A stretch of 64,000 nt of DNA from an uncultured Lachnospiraceae bacterium (GCA_947566645.1 CANOKL010000002.1:150158-214157), one strand, 5' to 3'. Shown: positions 32,659-41,369, counted from the first letter of the stretch. Program-made: numbers and translations. The notes: generated by a model from the letters alone, not told the origin.

Positions 32659-33552
32659 ATGGCTATATTTACAGGGGCCGGCGTGGCGATTGTCACACCC
32701 TTTAAGGAAGATGAAAGTATTAATTATGATAAACTGGATGAATTAATCGACTATCACTGCGAGAACGGAACTGATAGTATTGTAATATGCGGAACAACAG
32801 GAGAGTCCGCGACCATGACTGAGGAAGAGCACATGGAGTGCGTGAAGTTCACGATTGAACGCGCAAAAGGAAGAATTCCGGTTGTTGCAGGTACAGGCTC
32901 CAACTGCACCAGGACAGCGATTGAGATGTCAAGAGAGGCGGCAGAGAGCGGCGCAGACGGACTGCTGCTTGTGACGCCATATTATAACAAGGCGACACAG
33001 GCAGGCCTTATTGCCCACTACACGGCAGTAGCAAAGGAAGCTAAGGCTCCGATCATTATGTACAGTGTGGCTAGCAGGACCGGATGCAACATTGAGCCTG
33101 CAACCGTGGCTGAGCTTGTGAACAATGTAGAGAACATTGTGGGAATCAAGGAAGCATCCGGCAATATCTCCCAGGTAGCAAAGATTATGTCACTGACAGA
33201 CGGCAGGGCGGATCTCTATTCTGGAAATGACGATCAGATCGTGCCGCTCCTTTCCCTGGGGGCAAAGGGTGTCATTTCGGTACTGTCTAACGTTGCACCG
33301 AGAGAGACCCACGATATCTGTGAAAAATATTTTAATGGTGATGTAACTGGAAGCGCTGCCCTGCAGCTTAGAGCGATTCCGCTCTGTGAGCAGCTCTTTT
33401 CGGAAGTGAACCCGATTCCGGTAAAGAAGGCCATGCAGCTTATGGGAATGGACTGCGGGCCCCTGCGCATGCCGCTTACCGAGCTTACCCCTGCACACGA
33501 AAAAGCACTGGCGCAGGCCATGAAGGATTTTGGAATCAAAGTTGTAGAATAA
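32659..33552 (+). CDS. dapA: 4-hydroxy-tetrahydrodipicolinate synthase
   Basis: Condenses aspartate semialdehyde with pyruvate, the first committed step to diaminopimelate and lysine. The 297 residues form a class I aldolase TIM barrel: the GTTGE pyruvate-carboxylate loop near 44-48, the YYNK motif with the catalytic Tyr near 108, Tyr of MYSVASRTG near 135 and Schiff-base Lys164 in GIKEASG. The start is ATG 32659, with AGGAGG at 32647-32652 and six-base spacing; ATG 32653 directly abuts the ribosome site. A terminator follows at 33568, so dapB has its own expression signal despite adjacency. Confidence 0.97.
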   Translation: MAIFTGAGVAIVTPFKEDESINYDKLDELIDYHCENGTDSIVICGTTGESATMTEEEHMECVKFTIERAKGRIPVVAGTGSNCTRTAIEMSREAAESGADGLLLVTPYYNKATQAGLIAHYTAVAKEAKAPIIMYSVASRTGCNIEPATVAELVNNVENIVGIKEASGNISQVAKIMSLTDGRADLYSGNDDQIVPLLSLGAKGVISVLSNVAPRETHDICEKYFNGDVTGSAALQLRAIPLCEQLFSEVNPIPVKKAMQLMGMDCGPLRMPLTELTPAHEKALAQAMKDFGIKVVE

Positions 33553-33567
33553 GAATCAGAGAGAACA

Positions 33568-33594
33568 AAGGGTATCTTGCCAGGATACCCTTTT
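33568..33594 (+). terminator. Terminator or attenuator between dapA and dapB
   Basis: AAGGGTATC, short loop TTGCCA, GGATACCCTTTT: stem of about eight base pairs with a T4 tail, 15 bases past the dapA stop. Confidence 0.75.
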
Positions 33595-33690
33595 CCGTAT
33601 ATAAAAGCAGTCATAAAGGTAATGGACAGCTGCAGACAGAAAAGCTTCCGGAAGCAGAGCAGTCCGGGCAGACAAAAAGGAGGAAAAAAG

Positions 33691-34449
33691 ATGGCAGTAC
33701 GAGTAATTATGCATGGATGCAACGGAAAGATGGGACAGGTAATCAAAGGACTTATAAAGGAGGACGACGGAATCTGCATTGTGGCAGGCGTAGACGCCTA
33801 TACCGGAATCCCAAACGACTATCCGGTATTTGAGACAATCAAGGCATGTGATGTGGAGGCAGACGTGTTAATAGACTTTTCTAATGCAAAAGCAGTGGAC
33901 GGTGTCCTGGATTACTGCGCAGAAAAACAGCTTCCCGTTGTACTCTGCACAACAGGACTTACCAGTGAACAGCTAAACAAGGTAGAAGAGACCGCAAAAA
34001 AGACAGCAGTATTAAAATCCGCCAACATGTCTCTGGGAATCAACCTTCTGATGAAGCTCCTGAAAGATGCAGCCAGTGTACTGGCAACGGCAGGATACGA
34101 CATAGAGATCGTGGAGCGCCACCACAATCAGAAGGTAGACGCCCCCAGCGGAACAGCCCTTGCCCTGGCAGACTCCATCAATGAAGAGATGGGTCATGCA
34201 TACACCTACATATACGACAGAAGCCAGAGGAGAGAAAAACGCGATAAAAAAGAAATCGGCATTTCCGCCGTACGCGGCGGAACCATCGTAGGCGAACACG
34301 AAGCAATCTTCGCCGGCCCGGATGAAGTAGTAGAATTCCGGCACACCGCCTACTCAAAAGCCGTATTCGGCAAAGGAGCCATAGAAGCCGCAAAATACCT
34401 CGCCCACCAACCCGCCGGCCTCTACGACATGTCCGCCGTAATCAATTAG
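33691..34449 (+). CDS. dapB: 4-hydroxy-tetrahydrodipicolinate reductase
   Basis: Reduces the DapA product with NAD(P)H on the route to diaminopimelate and lysine. The 252 residues start MAVRVIMHGCNGKMGQVI, containing the dinucleotide loop GCNGKMG at 9-15. The catalytic signature ERHHNQKVDAPSGTALA is near 137-153, with the His pair and Lys. The start is ATG 33691 preceded by AAAAGGAGG; the upstream open frame from 33577 is not conserved. The last third of the gene is unusually rich in C- and A-ending codons. It follows dapA but is separated from it by a terminator and 138 bases. Confidence 0.96.
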   Translation: MAVRVIMHGCNGKMGQVIKGLIKEDDGICIVAGVDAYTGIPNDYPVFETIKACDVEADVLIDFSNAKAVDGVLDYCAEKQLPVVLCTTGLTSEQLNKVEETAKKTAVLKSANMSLGINLLMKLLKDAASVLATAGYDIEIVERHHNQKVDAPSGTALALADSINEEMGHAYTYIYDRSQRREKRDKKEIGISAVRGGTIVGEHEAIFAGPDEVVEFRHTAYSKAVFGKGAIEAAKYLAHQPAGLYDMSAVIN

Positions 34450-34499
34450 AGGACAAAGAAACGCAGCCAAATCGCCCCCACCCCCTCCCTGCGTAAACA

Positions 34500-34625
34500 A
34501 GGGGACGGGGGAACGTAGCCGAAGCGAGGCTGCCCCGTCCCCAAACTGCGAAGCAGTTCAAAATAGTGGAACGTAGCCAAAGGCGAGGCTGCCCCGTCCC
34601 CAAACTGCGAAGCAGTTCAAAATAG
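34500..34625. repeat. Tandem 57-bp repeat with GGGGACGGGG-type arms
   Basis: Two copies (about 34511-34567 and 34568-34625) of a unit containing GAACGTAGCC(G/A)AAGCGAGG, TGCCCCGTCCCC and AAACTGCGAAGCAGTTCAAA. The latter is itself a small hairpin (ACTGC/GCAGT). They are preceded by AAGGGGACGGGG, so the unit looks like a rearranged member of the 34-bp palindrome family. They lie in the fbp leader. Confidence 0.8.
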
Positions 34626-34652
34626 GGCAAAACAAGCAAAGGAGAAAAAGTT

Positions 34653-36608
34653 ATGAAGGAACTAGAGTCACGTTATTTAGAGCGCCTGTCCCAGCTCTAC
34701 CCCACAATCGCCAGTGCGTCAACTGAGATCATTAATCTCCAGGCAATTTTAAACTTACCGAAGGGAACGGAACACTTCCTCACTGACATCCACGGAGAAT
34801 ACGAAGCATTTTCCCATGTTCTTAAGAACGGATCGGGATCCGTGCGCCGCAAAGTGGACGATGTTTTTGGCAATACCATGAGCAGCAGGGACAAGCAGAC
34901 TCTTGCAACCCTGATCTATTATCCAAAGGAAAAGATGGAACGGATCAAAAAAACAGAGGACAACATGCAGGACTGGTATAAGATTACCCTGTACCGCCTG
35001 ATTGAGGTGTGCAAATGTGCCGCGGGGAAATATAGCCGTTCCAAGGTAAGAAAGGCACTGCCGCCAGAATTTGCCTATGTCCTGGAGGAGCTTATTACAG
35101 AAAAGGCAGACATGTCATCTGATAAAGAATCCTACTACAGCTCCATCGTGAATACCATTATCAGCATTGGCAGGGCAGAGGTATTTATCACGGCACTCTG
35201 TGAGCTGATACAGCGTCTAACCGTGAACCACCTGCATATTGTGGGGGACATCTATGACAGGGGGCCGGGACCGCATATTATTATGGACAAGCTGATGGAA
35301 TACCATTCTGTTGACATCCAGTGGGGAAACCATGATGTCCTGTGGATGGGAGCTGCGGCAGGACAGAGGGGATGCATTGCCAATGTCATCCGTATCTGTG
35401 CCCGCTATGGGAATCTTGACATCCTGGAGGATGGATATGGAATCAATCTGCTTCCTCTGGCCACATTTGCCATGGATACATATGGAGATGACCCATGTAC
35501 CTGCTTTGGGCTCAGGGGCACGCCGAATTACGGGAAAAGTGAGATGCTTCTTGACGTTATGATGCACAAGGCCATCTCTGTGATACAGTTTAAGGTGGAA
35601 GGACAGATCATAAAGAAAAATCCAGGATTTAAGATGGATGACAGGAACCTTCTTCACAGGATTGATTTTGAAAAGGGAACAATTGATATTAATGGCAAGA
35701 CGTATGAGATGCTGGATAAGAATTTCCCAACCGTGGATCCGAAGAAGCCTTATGCGCTGACAGCCGCGGAAGAGGACATCATGGAGCGTCTTACCAAGGC
35801 ATTTGAAAATTGCGAAAAGCTTCAGGCGCACATGCGTTTCCTGCTGAATAAGGGAGCGCTCTATAAGGTGTATAACAATAATCTGTTATACCACGGGTGT
35901 GTGCCCCTCAATGAGGACGGAAGCCTGAAGACGGTACGTATCTATGGGCATACCTACAAAGGCAGGAGTCTCTACGAGGTACTGGAGAGCTATGTGAGAA
36001 AGGGTTTTTACGCACTGGATCCAAAGGAGAAGGAGCGTGGAAAGGACATGATGTGGTACATCTGGCTCAGCCAGAGTTCTCCTTTGTTCGGAAAGGATAA
36101 GATGGCAACCTTTGAACGCTATTTCCTGGCAGAAAAGGAGACGCATAAGGAAAAGAAGAATCCATATTATACACTTCTTGAGGAAGAGGAGATTATCACG
36201 AATATCCTGAAGGAATTCGGGCTGGAGTCAGAGGACTCCCTGATCGTGAACGGCCACGTTCCTGTAAAGTCAAAGAATGGGGAAAACCCGATCAAATGCG
36301 GAGGAAGAGTGCTTGTCATAGACGGAGGCTTTTCCAGGGCGTATCAGAAGGAAACAGGGATTGCGGGGTATACTCTTATCTACAATTCCCACGGGCTGAT
36401 CCTTGCTGCCCATGAACCCTTTGAATCCACGGAGGCTGCGATCGAAAAGGAAAGCGATATCCATTCGGACAGTGTGATGGTAAAGCGTGCAATTGAGCGG
36501 AAGCTTGTGGCAGATACAGATGACGGAAAAGAATTAAAGGAGCAGATCGAGGATCTTAAGATGCTGCTTGCTGCCTACAGAAGCGGGCAGATTGCCGAGA
36601 TTGTATAA
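34653..36608 (+). CDS. fbp: Fructose-1,6-bisphosphatase, class III
   Basis: Hydrolyses fructose-1,6-bisphosphate to fructose-6-phosphate for gluconeogenesis. The 651 residues match the large Firmicutes-specific class III type. Metallophosphatase motifs: DIHGEYEAF near 43-51, GDIYDRGPGPH near 200-210, QWGNHDVLWMG near 227-237 and GHVPVK near 537. The insertion between them and the C-terminal region (GINR-like IDGGFSRAYQKETG near 555) are usual for this class. The start is ATG 34653 with AAAGGAGAAAAAG upstream. With ppdK upstream in the window, this fits a working route from pyruvate to hexose phosphates. Confidence 0.96.
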   Translation: MKELESRYLERLSQLYPTIASASTEIINLQAILNLPKGTEHFLTDIHGEYEAFSHVLKNGSGSVRRKVDDVFGNTMSSRDKQTLATLIYYPKEKMERIKKTEDNMQDWYKITLYRLIEVCKCAAGKYSRSKVRKALPPEFAYVLEELITEKADMSSDKESYYSSIVNTIISIGRAEVFITALCELIQRLTVNHLHIVGDIYDRGPGPHIIMDKLMEYHSVDIQWGNHDVLWMGAAAGQRGCIANVIRICARYGNLDILEDGYGINLLPLATFAMDTYGDDPCTCFGLRGTPNYGKSEMLLDVMMHKAISVIQFKVEGQIIKKNPGFKMDDRNLLHRIDFEKGTIDINGKTYEMLDKNFPTVDPKKPYALTAAEEDIMERLTKAFENCEKLQAHMRFLLNKGALYKVYNNNLLYHGCVPLNEDGSLKTVRIYGHTYKGRSLYEVLESYVRKGFYALDPKEKERGKDMMWYIWLSQSSPLFGKDKMATFERYFLAEKETHKEKKNPYYTLLEEEEIITNILKEFGLESEDSLIVNGHVPVKSKNGENPIKCGGRVLVIDGGFSRAYQKETGIAGYTLIYNSHGLILAAHEPFESTEAAIEKESDIHSDSVMVKRAIERKLVADTDDGKELKEQIEDLKMLLAAYRSGQIAEIV

Positions 36609-36718
36609 TTGTAAAAAAATTCCATACCATTACAAGTATATATTTCAGACATTTGCAAATATTACTAATGACTGTACTTGATAGACAGATAAATATACAT
36701 GAAAGGGAGATTCAAGAC

Positions 36719-37057
36719 ATGAAACAGTGGAAGAAATTAGTAATGGTGCTTATGTGTGCAGGAGTCCTGATGAGTGTGACTGCCTGCGGAAGAGACGAGA
36801 ATGCAGACGACAACGGTGCAGTAAACAATGCCTCCGATGATGCCGGTACTTCTGGAACTACAGGAAACGGCACAACGGGTAATGGCACAAATGATGCCAC
36901 GAACGGCAATACAGGAAACAACAGCACCGGTAATGGTACAAATGAAGGTGTCATGGACGAAATCGGCGATGACATAAAGGACGGAGCCGAGGATGTGGGC
37001 GATGCCCTGGACGGCAACGACACCAATAATAATGACAGGAAAGATACAGACAGGTAG
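36719..37057 (+). CDS. Small secreted lipoprotein, Asn/Thr/Gly/Asp-rich
   Basis: The 112-residue precursor has a lysine-bearing N-terminus, a hydrophobic segment and lipobox SVTAC with the lipid-modified Cys near residue 24. The mature part is low complexity (TGNGT, NDATN, GNNSTGNG), followed by an acidic region DEIGDDIKDGAEDVGDALDG that looks like a short amphipathic helix. This type of sequence is common in small Clostridial surface lipoproteins of unknown role. The start is ATG 36719 with AAGGGAG nine bases upstream; the open frame from 36653 is ignored because the lipoprotein signal begins at 36719. A terminator follows directly. Confidence 0.8.
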   Translation: MKQWKKLVMVLMCAGVLMSVTACGRDENADDNGAVNNASDDAGTSGTTGNGTTGNGTNDATNGNTGNNSTGNGTNEGVMDEIGDDIKDGAEDVGDALDGNDTNNNDRKDTDR

Positions 37058-37062
37058 ATGGG

Positions 37063-37101
37063 AAAGCTCTATGCGCGGTATGAGGCATAGAGCTTTATTA
37101 G
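37063..37101 (+). terminator. Terminator after the small lipoprotein gene
   Basis: AAAGCTCTATGC (37063-37074) / GCATAGAGCTTT (37085-37096): 12-bp perfect stem and ten-base loop. Confidence 0.85.
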
Positions 37102-37153
37102 TTATTATTCACGGACGCCGTGCACTCCGTTGGGCCGGACTATGCAAAGCCGC

Positions 37154-37182
37154 TTGCCAGATCATCTATTTCCAGATATAAT
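37154..37182 (+). promoter_or_regulatory. Sigma-A promoter for the first AAA/nuclease gene
   Basis: TTGCCA (37154-37159), 17-base spacer, TATAAT (37177-37182), 50 bases before the GTG start. Confidence 0.75.
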
Positions 37183-37232
37183 AAAAAAGAAAGTGATACT
37201 GCCAGACAGACCGGAAGAAGGAGGAATGTGCC

Positions 37233-38822
37233 GTGGGGATGTATTTGAATCCGGGAAACAGTGGATTTACCAGAATCAGAAATGACATATATGTGGATAA
37301 GAGCGGGCTGATCAGCCTGATCAATGAAACGATAGAAACACCGAGATTTTTGACGTGTGTCAGCAGGCCGCGCCGTTTTGGGAAATCATTCGCAGCGAAA
37401 ATGTTATGCGCATATTATGATAAAACCTGCAATTCTTCGAAGCTGTTTGATGATCTTGTGATTGCGAGGGATGTGGAGATTAACGGAACATACAGACAGC
37501 ATCTGAACCAATATGATGTCATCTATCTTGACATGACAAATGTTCTTGGAAAAGCAGAGCCGCATGACATTGTGCCTTTCATCCAGAACAGTGTGACAGA
37601 GGAGCTTCTGGACACGTATCCAGATCTAAAAGCAGGAAATGTCTTTGATGAAACGTTACTTCACGCGGTAGAACTGACAGGTAATAAGTTCATTATGATT
37701 ATTGACGAATGGGATGCACCGATCAGGGAGGCACACAAATTTCAGAAGGTCTATCTGGAATTTCTGCGTACATTATTTAAAAGCAGCGGCTCAACAGATC
37801 AGATTTTTGCGGCTGCTTATATGACAGGGATCCTTCCGATAAAAAAAGATGGTTCACAGTCAGCCATTTCAGATTTTAAAGAATTTACAGTGATCAAACC
37901 CAGAAAATTTGGTGGTTACGTGGGATTCACGGAGGCAGAGGTGAAAAAACTCTGTGAGGACTTCCATTGTGATTTTGAGAAGATGAAGAGGTGGTATGAT
38001 GGATATTCGTTTCGTGATACAGGCTCAGTGTACAATCCCAATTCGGTGATGGAAGCAATCCGGAACAATGATTTTGACTCTTACTGGACACAGACTTCAG
38101 CGACCGGAAGCCTGATGGGATATATCAGTATGGATTTTGACGGTCTCTCTAAAACGGTAGCGGAGCTGATCGGCGGTGGGGAGGTCAGGGCAGATACAAG
38201 AGGATTTTCAAATGATCTGGTTACATTCCGGAACCGGGATGATGTTCTGACAATCCTAATTCACCTTGGGTATCTGGCCTACGATGAAACTGCAGGGAAG
38301 GTCCGCATACCAAATGAAGAGATTCATATGGAATTTACAAGGATTGTGCGTGAAGTGAGAAGAGATGATACGATTAGAAGGGTTCGAGAGAGTGAACAGC
38401 TTATTTACGATACGGTTCATGGAAATGAAGATGCTGTGGCAGAACAGATTGAGAAAATCCATTCAGAGGAAACTCCTCTTCACTATAATAATGAACAGGC
38501 GCTGCGCAGTGTGATCAAACGGGCATATTTCAGTTTTGGGGATGAGTTTATTTTATTTGAAGAAATACCGGCAGGTGACGGATATGCGGATGTTGTGTAT
38601 CTTCCCAAAAAAGATTCTATGATGCCGGCTCTGGTTGTTGAACTGAAATGGAATAAAACAGCGGAAGGTGCGATTCAACAGATTAAGGATCGACGGTATC
38701 CGTCCGCAATTCAGAAGTATGGCGGCGAAATACTATTGGTTGGGATTAATTACAGCAAAGAAGCGCCGGCTGGGAAACGGAAGCATAGCTGTATTATAGA
38801 GAAATATCAGATGAGGATATAA
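37233..38822 (+). CDS. AAA-ATPase-like protein with C-terminal PD-(D/E)XK nuclease domain
   Basis: Member of the AAA-ATPase-like/DUF1703 family common in Lachnospiraceae and Bacteroidetes. The 529 residues start MGMYLNPGNSGFTRIRND. A P-loop-like RPRRFGKSFAAKML is near 45-58, a Walker B-like FIMIIDEWD near 151-159, and ILPIKKDGSQSAISDF near 205-220 is a family motif. The C-terminal 120 residues form a PD-(D/E)XK fold: GDGYADVVYLP (Asp) near 448 and ALVVELKWN (ExK) near 466. Biological function is not known; nucleic-acid cleavage or defence is inferred from the domains. The start GTG has AAGGAGG eight bases upstream. A paralogue lies at 41370. Confidence 0.85.
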   Translation: MGMYLNPGNSGFTRIRNDIYVDKSGLISLINETIETPRFLTCVSRPRRFGKSFAAKMLCAYYDKTCNSSKLFDDLVIARDVEINGTYRQHLNQYDVIYLDMTNVLGKAEPHDIVPFIQNSVTEELLDTYPDLKAGNVFDETLLHAVELTGNKFIMIIDEWDAPIREAHKFQKVYLEFLRTLFKSSGSTDQIFAAAYMTGILPIKKDGSQSAISDFKEFTVIKPRKFGGYVGFTEAEVKKLCEDFHCDFEKMKRWYDGYSFRDTGSVYNPNSVMEAIRNNDFDSYWTQTSATGSLMGYISMDFDGLSKTVAELIGGGEVRADTRGFSNDLVTFRNRDDVLTILIHLGYLAYDETAGKVRIPNEEIHMEFTRIVREVRRDDTIRRVRESEQLIYDTVHGNEDAVAEQIEKIHSEETPLHYNNEQALRSVIKRAYFSFGDEFILFEEIPAGDGYADVVYLPKKDSMMPALVVELKWNKTAEGAIQQIKDRRYPSAIQKYGGEILLVGINYSKEAPAGKRKHSCIIEKYQMRI

Positions 38823-38854
38823 GTTTACAGTTATTTCAGAAATATTGAGACGTG

Positions 38855-38913
38855 AGGCATTCAAAAGCAGCCTTTGTGGATTTTAAGACTGTATGGCAGC
38901 TTTTTGAATGCCT
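38855..38913. repeat. Imperfect inverted repeat after the AAA/nuclease gene
   Basis: AGGCATTCAAAAGCAGCC (38855-38872) pairs with GGCAGCTTTTTGAATGCCT (38895-38913) with one bulge and one mismatch, 22-base loop. There is no T-run, so it may be a processing hairpin or a convergent terminator between this gene and the minus-strand secreted-protein gene. Confidence 0.6.
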
Positions 38914-38966
38914 GGACATATGGTAACATCAAAAATGGGTCAAAATTGATGAACAGCTTTCTTTCA

Positions 38967-39599
38967 TTATAACTTTTTCGTCCGGTTTTTCTCAGTATTG
39001 AGAACCAGTCTGATTTTCTTGCATTGCTTTTTCATGTATTTTTTCTCTAAAGATTTCAGCCTGGATTCGGAGACGGACTTTGGGCCTGAGGTGCCATAGC
39101 TCACCTGGAAAATGCGGTAACGGTTGTATATGGCTGTACAGTTTATCTTCTGCTTAAGCTTACTGCCTGCTATGCGGTACAGAGTGAGACTGGTAGAATA
39201 GGGGCCTGTCTCACAATCACGGATCGCTTTGCATTTTTTGTTGTAATAGATTGCCTTTTTCTTGCCGGAAGCTTTATAATTATAGGAACTGGATTCTGAT
39301 ACGGTTCCAAGCAACGTTACTTTGCCGCTTCGGATTGTGTAGACAGAATAAATGTCATCACTGTAGGAACTGCGTCTTGGTTTACTGGTAATCAGTTCCT
39401 TCACACCGTCCCGGTTTATATCAAGCGTAATGAAATAGTCCGAACCGGACATGCTTTGCTGAAGAAACTGGTGGTAAAGCTTTTTGACTGCTTTTTTACC
39501 TGGCTTTTTTGCTGCTTCTGCATAAGAAGGGATCATGAGGACTGCAATGATTAAAAGCAGTACGGTAAGACAGTATCTTGAAACGATTCTCTTTTTCAT
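38967..39599 (-). CDS. Secreted protein with a DxNxDG calcium-loop-like motif
   Basis: A 210-residue precursor with a clear signal peptide (KKR, hydrophobic 11-24, SYAEA cleavage near 29). The mature part is very basic (many Lys). Near residue 62 TLDINRDGVKELI fits an EF-hand/dockerin-like loop. A pattern of a beta strand, GKV and G.VS follows, resembling the secreted protein at 45238 (see there). Function is not recognised. ATG 39597-39599 has AGGAGG nine bases upstream. It is on the minus strand, convergent with the AAA/nuclease gene. Possible surface or extracellular role only. Confidence 0.75.
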   Translation of the reverse strand: MKKRIVSRYCLTVLLLIIAVLMIPSYAEAAKKPGKKAVKKLYHQFLQQSMSGSDYFITLDINRDGVKELITSKPRRSSYSDDIYSVYTIRSGKVTLLGTVSESSSYNYKASGKKKAIYYNKKCKAIRDCETGPYSTSLTLYRIAGSKLKQKINCTAIYNRYRIFQVSYGTSGPKSVSESRLKSLEKKYMKKQCKKIRLVLNTEKNRTKKL

Positions 39600-39701
39600 A
39601 AATTCATTCCTCCTGAAATCAGATTATTCATATTGTTAAGTATAGCATTAAGGTTTTAGAAATACAAGAGTCTTAAAACATATATAGATTCAATACTTTT
39701 G

Positions 39702-39731
39702 TTTGCTAAATAATTCATTTCCAATTATAAT
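39702..39731 (+). promoter_or_regulatory. Promoter before the XRE-regulator remnant
   Basis: TTTGCT (39702-39707), 18-base spacer, TATAAT (39726-39731). GGAGG ribosome site at 39781-39785. Confidence 0.5.
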
Positions 39732-39794
39732 GAAAGAGAAGCCCGAATCATAATGAATTGCTGATGGTCGATATCATGAGGGAGGAAATGAAAA

Positions 39795-40246
39795 ATGGAG
39801 ATGAACGCTTATTATGAGGGATATCTGGACAACGCACAGGATACATTAGGAAATATGATGGACTATGCGGTTCATTCCTGTGGTATTACTGCAGAAAAGA
39901 TTTTTGAAATGTTTTTAATCTCAGGTGTTGCAAAACAGTTTGAAAGAGGGAATCCGTAGACGAGATCCTGTGTATGTATCCCACACATCATGAAGCAGAT
40001 GAAGAGCGGTTTGTAGAAACTATGGAATACATTTATCACAAGAGACATACAAAATCATATTTACAGCAAATGCGGGAAAATATAGGAATGGGAACAGATG
40101 AATTGTCGGAACAGACTGGAATTCCGGAGCAGGTTATAGCGGGACTGGAAATGGATTTTACGAAGATCAATGCAACAGATACGATAACGGTGTTCCGTCT
40201 GTCGCGGGTATTGGGGTGCTCCATGGAAATGCTGATGGAGATATAG
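39795..40246 (+). pseudogene. XRE-family regulator broken by an internal deletion
   Basis: Two ORFs in different frames together resemble one longer regulator. The first (39795-39959, 54 codons, MEMNAYYEGYLDNAQDTLGN... to ERGNP) corresponds to the N-terminal domain of a family of about 180-residue Lachnospiraceae XRE proteins as I remember them. The second frame carries VDEILCMYPTHHEADEERF, then a helix-turn-helix (LQQMRENIGMGTDELSEQTGI) and ends MLMEI. The family's middle segment of roughly 75 residues is missing and the frame changes exactly at the junction near 39956. The HTH part has its own ATG at 39974 and might still be translated as a 90-residue protein, but without a ribosome site. 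Confidence 0.7.
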
Positions 40247-40313
40247 GAACAGAGCATCGCTCTGGTGCAGCGTTGCTGTACTGGATAGCTGGCAGGAACA
40301 GGAGGTTATAAAA

Positions 40314-41114
40314 GTGAGATTCAGGCCATGTATAGATATTCATAACGGACAGGTCAAGCAGATTGTGGGGGGAAGCCTGACAGACTGCGGGGACAGGGCA
40401 GAGGAGAATTTTGCATCCGCTTATACAGCAGATTATTATGCGGACTTATATAAAAAGGACGGACTTACAGGAGGTCATGTCATCCTTCTGAATCCTCCTT
40501 CATCAGAATACTATAAAAGAACAAGGGAGCAGGCCTTCCGGGCACTTCAGGCTTATCCGGGCGGTCTTCAGGCTGGGGGAGGCGTTACGGCAGAAAATGC
40601 CGGGGAATACCTGGAAAAAGGAGCAAGTCATGTAATTGTGACATCTTACGTATTCCAGAACGGACAGATCCACTGGGAACATATGAAGCGCCTGTGTCAG
40701 GAGGCCGGAAAGGAGCATGTGGTTCTGGATCTGAGCTGCAGAAGGAAGGAAGATGCTTACTATATTGTTACAGACCGCTGGCAGCAGTTTACAGACATTG
40801 CCCTTTCGAGGGGGCTTTTAGAGGAATTATCCCAGTACTGCGATGAATTTCTTGTGCATGGTGTTGATGTGGAAGGCAAAGCATCTGGAATTGATGAGAC
40901 TCTGGCAAAGATTCTGGGAAGCTATGCCGGAAATCCGAAGGCGGCTCCGGTAACCTATGCAGGCGGAATCGGAAGCTATGAGGATATCGGACATTTTCAG
41001 AGACTTACAGGAGGAAATATTGATCTCACGGTTGGGAGCGCACTGGATTTGTTTGGCGGGCAGTTATCCTATGATAAAGTAAAAGCCATTTGCTGCAGTG
41101 TGGGAGTGCATTAG
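40314..41114 (+). CDS. hisA: ProFAR isomerase, eukaryotic-type HisA
   Basis: Phosphoribosylformimino-5-aminoimidazole carboxamide ribotide isomerase, step 4 of histidine synthesis. The 266 residues start MRFRPCIDIHNGQVKQIVGG; RPCIDIHNG contains the catalytic Asp. QAGGGVTAENAGEYLEKGA, VLDLSCRRKE, LVHGVDVEGKASGID and TYAGGIGSYEDI form the half-barrel phosphate and active sites. These stretches, especially the C-rich VLDLSCRR and HGVDVEGK, match the yeast HIS6-like form found in fungi, plants and some bacteria rather than the E. coli form. There are no other his genes in the window. GTG 40314 has AGGAGG eight bases upstream. It is single and lies inside an accessory-looking stretch. Confidence 0.88.
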   Translation: MRFRPCIDIHNGQVKQIVGGSLTDCGDRAEENFASAYTADYYADLYKKDGLTGGHVILLNPPSSEYYKRTREQAFRALQAYPGGLQAGGGVTAENAGEYLEKGASHVIVTSYVFQNGQIHWEHMKRLCQEAGKEHVVLDLSCRRKEDAYYIVTDRWQQFTDIALSRGLLEELSQYCDEFLVHGVDVEGKASGIDETLAKILGSYAGNPKAAPVTYAGGIGSYEDIGHFQRLTGGNIDLTVGSALDLFGGQLSYDKVKAICCSVGVH

Positions 41115-41264
41115 TAGTTTTACGGGGCTGGGTATTTACATAAATAGCAGTGGTAAAGTGTATCGAATGGAAGTGGATTATAGTCTGTAAGAATAATCTG
41201 CCAGTTTTTCATATGAATAAAGACATAATAATGTAAAAGTTCATATGAAAAATGCAGAAATTGC

Positions 41265-41294
41265 TTGCTTCTGAATTGATTTTTAGCGTATACT
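41265..41294 (+). promoter_or_regulatory. Promoter before the second AAA gene
   Basis: TTGCTT (41265-41270), 18-base spacer, TATACT (41289-41294). Confidence 0.6.
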
Positions 41295-41369
41295 GTGATC
41301 ATCCGCTTATACAGCACTGTAATAAAGTAATCGTTTTGTGCAACCGCAATGCCGGAAGGAGATGGACTA

